Shown here piece by piece: positions 61,307 through 64,000 of a stretch of DNA of 64,000 nucleotides. The translations under genes were made by a program, and so were the position numbers. The notes beneath the pieces are model-generated. The model saw nothing but the letters and a program-made list of their open reading frames with translations, made no database searches and had not been told where the DNA came from. This stretch comes from Sphingomonas sanxanigenens DSM 19645 = NX02 (GTDB lineage: Bacteria; Pseudomonadota; Alphaproteobacteria; Sphingomonadales; Sphingomonadaceae), in NCBI RefSeq assembly GCF_000512205.2, contig NZ_CP006644.1:558001-622000 (forward strand), given 5' to 3'. The stretch's first letter is position 1; every line of letters starts with the position of its first letter.

Positions 61307-62560
61307 ATGCGCAGATCGATCGTGCGTGCGGTGGCGCTGATGCTGGCGACGGCGGTTCCGGCCGCCATCGGGGCCGATGATGGCGGCGTGCTGCCGGCGG
61401 GTGCGCATTGGGATGCCGCGGTTCCCGCCAACTGGAACGGCACCTTGCTGCTCTACAGCCGCGGCTACAGCGCCAATCCCGGCGCGCCGGAGGCCGCGCC
61501 GAAACCCCATCGCCAGGCGCTGCTCGATGCCGGCTATGCGATCGCCGGATCGGATTATGGCGCTTCGGGCTGGGCGCTGGAGGAGGCGGTGCCGGCGCAG
61601 CAGGCGACCGTCGCCGCGTTCGCGGCGCGTCACGGCAAGCCGAAGCGGGTGATCGCCTGGGGATCGTCGATGGGCGGGCTGGTCACGACCGCGCTCGCCG
61701 AACGGCGTGGCAGCGGCATCGATGGCGGGGTGGCGATGTGCGCCTCGATCGGCGGCGCGCTCGGCATGATGAACATGGCGCTCGACGGCGCCTATGCCTT
61801 CCGCACCCTGATCGCGCCCGATGCGGATATCCGCATCGTCGATGTCGATGACGATCGCGCGAACGGCCGGCGCGTCGCCGCGGCGCTCGCCAGCGCGACG
61901 CAGACCCCCCAGGGCCGCGCGCGCATCGCGCTGGCCGGGGTGCTCGCAGGCATTCCCGGCTGGACGCGTGCCGACGGCGCCGAGCCCGCGCCCACCGACT
62001 ATCGCGCGCAGGTGGACGAGATCGCGAAGGCGTTCGTTATGGGCGTCTATCTGCCGCGCACCGATCAGGAGAAGCGCGCGGGTGGCGCCTTCTCGTGGAA
62101 CAGCGGCATCGACTATCGCGCGCAGGTGGCGCTGTCGGGCCGGCAGCCGCTGCTCGCCGCGCTCTATCGCGAGGCGGGGCTGGATCTCGACGCCGATCTG
62201 GCGAAACTCAACGCCGGGCAGCGGGTAACGGCGAAGCCGGCGGCGGTGGCCTATATGCGCGCGCACTACACGCCCAACGCCCGCCCGCTCGTGCCGCTGG
62301 CGGCGGTGCAGATGATCGGCGACGGGCTGACATCGCCCTCATTGCAGCGCGGCTATGTCGAGGCCGCGAAAGGCGCCGAGAGCCTGTGGGTGCGCGGCGC
62401 GGGCCATTGCGGCTTCGATACGCCGACCGTGCTGGCGGCGATCCGCCATGTCGAGGCGCGGATCGAGAGCGGGCGCTGGGGCGCGCGGCCCGCGGGGTTC
62501 GTGGCCCATACGCCGCCGCCGATGCTGCGGCCCTGCGTGCGGGGCGGAACGTGCCGCTAG
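61307..62560 (+). CDS. secreted alpha/beta hydrolase
   Basis: 417 residues. A signal peptide (SIVRAVALMLATAVPAAIGAD) directs export. The nucleophile elbow is WGSSMGGLVTT, with the Ser near residue 120, and a C-terminal catalytic His in GAGHCGFDT. AAGGAGAGG precedes the ATG. A role as esterase that frees hydroxycinnamates from plant material would suit the neighbouring catabolic genes, but no substrate signature is visible. Four Cys could form disulfides. It stands alone on the plus strand, next to a LacI-type site. Confidence 0.78.
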   Translation: MRRSIVRAVALMLATAVPAAIGADDGGVLPAGAHWDAAVPANWNGTLLLYSRGYSANPGAPEAAPKPHRQALLDAGYAIAGSDYGASGWALEEAVPAQQATVAAFAARHGKPKRVIAWGSSMGGLVTTALAERRGSGIDGGVAMCASIGGALGMMNMALDGAYAFRTLIAPDADIRIVDVDDDRANGRRVAAALASATQTPQGRARIALAGVLAGIPGWTRADGAEPAPTDYRAQVDEIAKAFVMGVYLPRTDQEKRAGGAFSWNSGIDYRAQVALSGRQPLLAALYREAGLDLDADLAKLNAGQRVTAKPAAVAYMRAHYTPNARPLVPLAAVQMIGDGLTSPSLQRGYVEAAKGAESLWVRGAGHCGFDTPTVLAAIRHVEARIESGRWGARPAGFVAHTPPPMLRPCVRGGTCR

Positions 62561-62969
62561 CCCGGCCCGAAGGTGGAGACTGACGCCGGCCGCTCGATGG
62601 ATCAGGAAGCCTTCGTCCCGGATTGCCGGAACAGGTCGAGACAATGACAAGACGGCAGCCTATCCCGGGCCGTCATCGTTTTCGGGATGGCAGCTATCGC
62701 CCCGTACCGCCGTGCTCCCAGGTAAATCGATCTCCGACATCCGCTTCCGAAAGCACAAAAAGCGCTATCCCGGGCTGCGCCCGGGACGATGACATATCTG
62801 GATGGAGTCTGTCCGGATTGTCAGCCGCCGACATACATTTCGGGGATCATGCGTCATCCGCGTCTGTATAACATTATGTCACAAAATTTCCTTTGAACGA
62901 TTTCTGGTCGATCGGCATTCTACAGCCACTCCCGGCTGATCGGCACCATCACGCTAGAGGGAGTGCCTC
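62561..62969. other. 409-base intergenic region with repeat-like hairpins
   Basis: No coding frame is supported. TCCCGGG-CTGCG-CCCGGGA (62768-62786) is a perfect hairpin in a TATCCCGGG...GGGACGATGAC repeat context; a related piece TATCCCGGGCCGTCATCG is nearby at about 62660. Close to the araC gene the DNA is AT-rich (ATAACATTATGTCAC at about 62869), probably its promoter. Confidence 0.5.
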
Positions 62970-63986
62970 ATGTCCAGAATGCCCGAAACAGCAAAAATTT
63001 TGCCTTTTCCTCCAACTTCTTCTACGCCGGTGGCGGTGACGGCGGGCCTGCAGGGGCCGCGTCGCCAGCCGGAGACCATGATGTCGTCGACGCTTCTCGA
63101 CACGGTCAACGCCTTTGTCGAGGAACGCGGCGGGGGCGAGGGGCATTTCAGGACGCCGATGGCCGGCGTCCACATCATCCGCTCGTTCGCGCAGCGCATG
63201 CCGATGCGGCAGATGTACCGGCCGTCGCTGTGCGTCGTGGTGCAGGGCGCCAAGCAGATCATGTTCGGGGAAGACAGCCTCGATTATGGCGCGATGGAGT
63301 GCCTCGTGGTTTCCATGGAGCTGCCCGGCATCGGCCGCATCGTGCAGGCCAGCCCGACCGAGCCGTTCCTCGGCCTCACCATCGAGTTCGACATCGCGAT
63401 GGTGCGCGAGGTGCTGCAGCAGATCTCGACACCGCCGGAGCCGAGCACGTCGGGCGGCCCCTGCGTGTTCGTGGGCAAGGTGGATGCCGGGCTGGCGGAT
63501 TCGATCGTCCGCCTCGTCCGCCTCGCCGGCACGCCGGATGCGGTGGCGGTGCTCTACCCGTCGATCATGCGCGAGATTTCCTACTGGCTGCTCGCCGGGC
63601 CGCATGGCGCCGAATTCTGCAAGCTGGCGCTGCCCGAAACCCATGCCGAGCGTGTGGCCAAGGCGATCTACCTGCTGCGCGACAATTACAACCAGCCGGT
63701 GCGCGTGGAGCAGCTGGCGGATACCGCGGGGATGAGCCCATCCTCCTTCCACCAGCATTTCAAGGCGCTCACGGCGATGACGCCGCTGCAATATCAGAAG
63801 CAGTTGCGGCTGCTGGAGGCGCGGCGGCTGATGGTGGCGGATGCGGCGAATGTCGGCGAGGCGGCCTACCGCGTCGGCTATGAAAGCGCGTCGCAGTTCA
63901 GCCGCGAATATGCCCGCATGTTCGGCGTGGCGCCCAAGCGCGACGTGATGAACTACAAGGCGCTGCTGGCCTATGGGTCGCGGTGA
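62970..63986 (+). CDS. AraC-family transcriptional regulator
   Basis: 338 residues. The N-terminal AraC_N domain (PF06719 type) shows MYRPSLCVVVQGAKQIMFGE and the C-terminal half has both helix-turn-helices (VEQLADTAGMSPSSFHQHFK and VGEAAYRVGYESASQFSREY). GAGGGAG precedes the ATG. Its regulon is unknown; regulators of this type often control oxidoreductases or transporters nearby, which may lie beyond the window. Confidence 0.93.
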   Translation: MSRMPETAKILPFPPTSSTPVAVTAGLQGPRRQPETMMSSTLLDTVNAFVEERGGGEGHFRTPMAGVHIIRSFAQRMPMRQMYRPSLCVVVQGAKQIMFGEDSLDYGAMECLVVSMELPGIGRIVQASPTEPFLGLTIEFDIAMVREVLQQISTPPEPSTSGGPCVFVGKVDAGLADSIVRLVRLAGTPDAVAVLYPSIMREISYWLLAGPHGAEFCKLALPETHAERVAKAIYLLRDNYNQPVRVEQLADTAGMSPSSFHQHFKALTAMTPLQYQKQLRLLEARRLMVADAANVGEAAYRVGYESASQFSREYARMFGVAPKRDVMNYKALLAYGSR

Positions 63987-64000
63987 ATAAGCGTTTTCCT

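Noticed and set aside
1-64000. CRISPR array or retron-like element
   Set aside because: No regularly spaced short repeats or reverse transcriptase motifs were seen.

Overview
The window looks like chromosome, or chromosome plus a genomic island, of a sphingomonad (Alphaproteobacteria, Sphingomonadaceae). The basis is high GC, families typical of sphingomonads (a FerA/FerB-type hydroxycinnamate module, runs of DUF3617 proteins, a minimal GumB/GumC-type polysaccharide locus) and a palindromic intergenic repeat of the kind common in these genomes. No rRNA or other species-level marker is present, so the genus is left open.

Region 1 (about 1-29.1 kb) is a storage, fermentation and stress block, mostly on the minus strand. 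From right to left it holds a P2A-type cation ATPase, two tandem universal stress proteins and an MgtA-type ATPase; a DksA-like protein; an ATP-grasp ligase coupled to a TauE/SafE permease; then a polyhydroxyalkanoate (PHA) set. The PHA set comprises a phasin, two intact acetoacetyl-CoA reductases, a thiolase, PhaC, a MaoC-phosphotransacylase fusion and acetate kinase. Together these convert acetyl-CoA to polymer, or to acetyl phosphate, acetate and ATP. An LptB-like ATPase sits inside the set. At the far left FabI, an outer-membrane phospholipase A, a HlyD protein and a double-ATPase ABC protein form a coupled operon next to a TetR gene. An Ohr/OhrR peroxide module with a clear operator lies in the middle. 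A third phaB copy at 28.3 kb is broken.

Region 2 (about 29.1-35.6 kb) is a mobile scar. A complete IS21-family element (istA, istB, matched ends) has truncated a TetR-linked membrane gene on its left and shows no target duplication. To its right lie AT-richer cargo genes: a 68-residue protein, a small lipoprotein and a DUF1963 protein.

Region 3 (about 35.6-64 kb) has higher GC and looks like core chromosome. It holds an ankyrin protein, tRNA-Thr(TGT), a lipid-modification cluster (CFA-synthase-like methyltransferase, DUF1295, COG2907-type FAD protein, DUF1365), an exopolysaccharide locus (Wzy/ligase, Wza, Wzc-type kinase, TPR protein, acetyltransferase) and four DUF3617 proteins. It ends with a hydroxycinnamate catabolic cluster: a MarR regulator, an amidohydrolase, ferA-like, ferB-like and DUF3237 genes and an aldehyde dehydrogenase, followed by an MmgE/PrpD protein, a secreted alpha/beta hydrolase and an AraC regulator.
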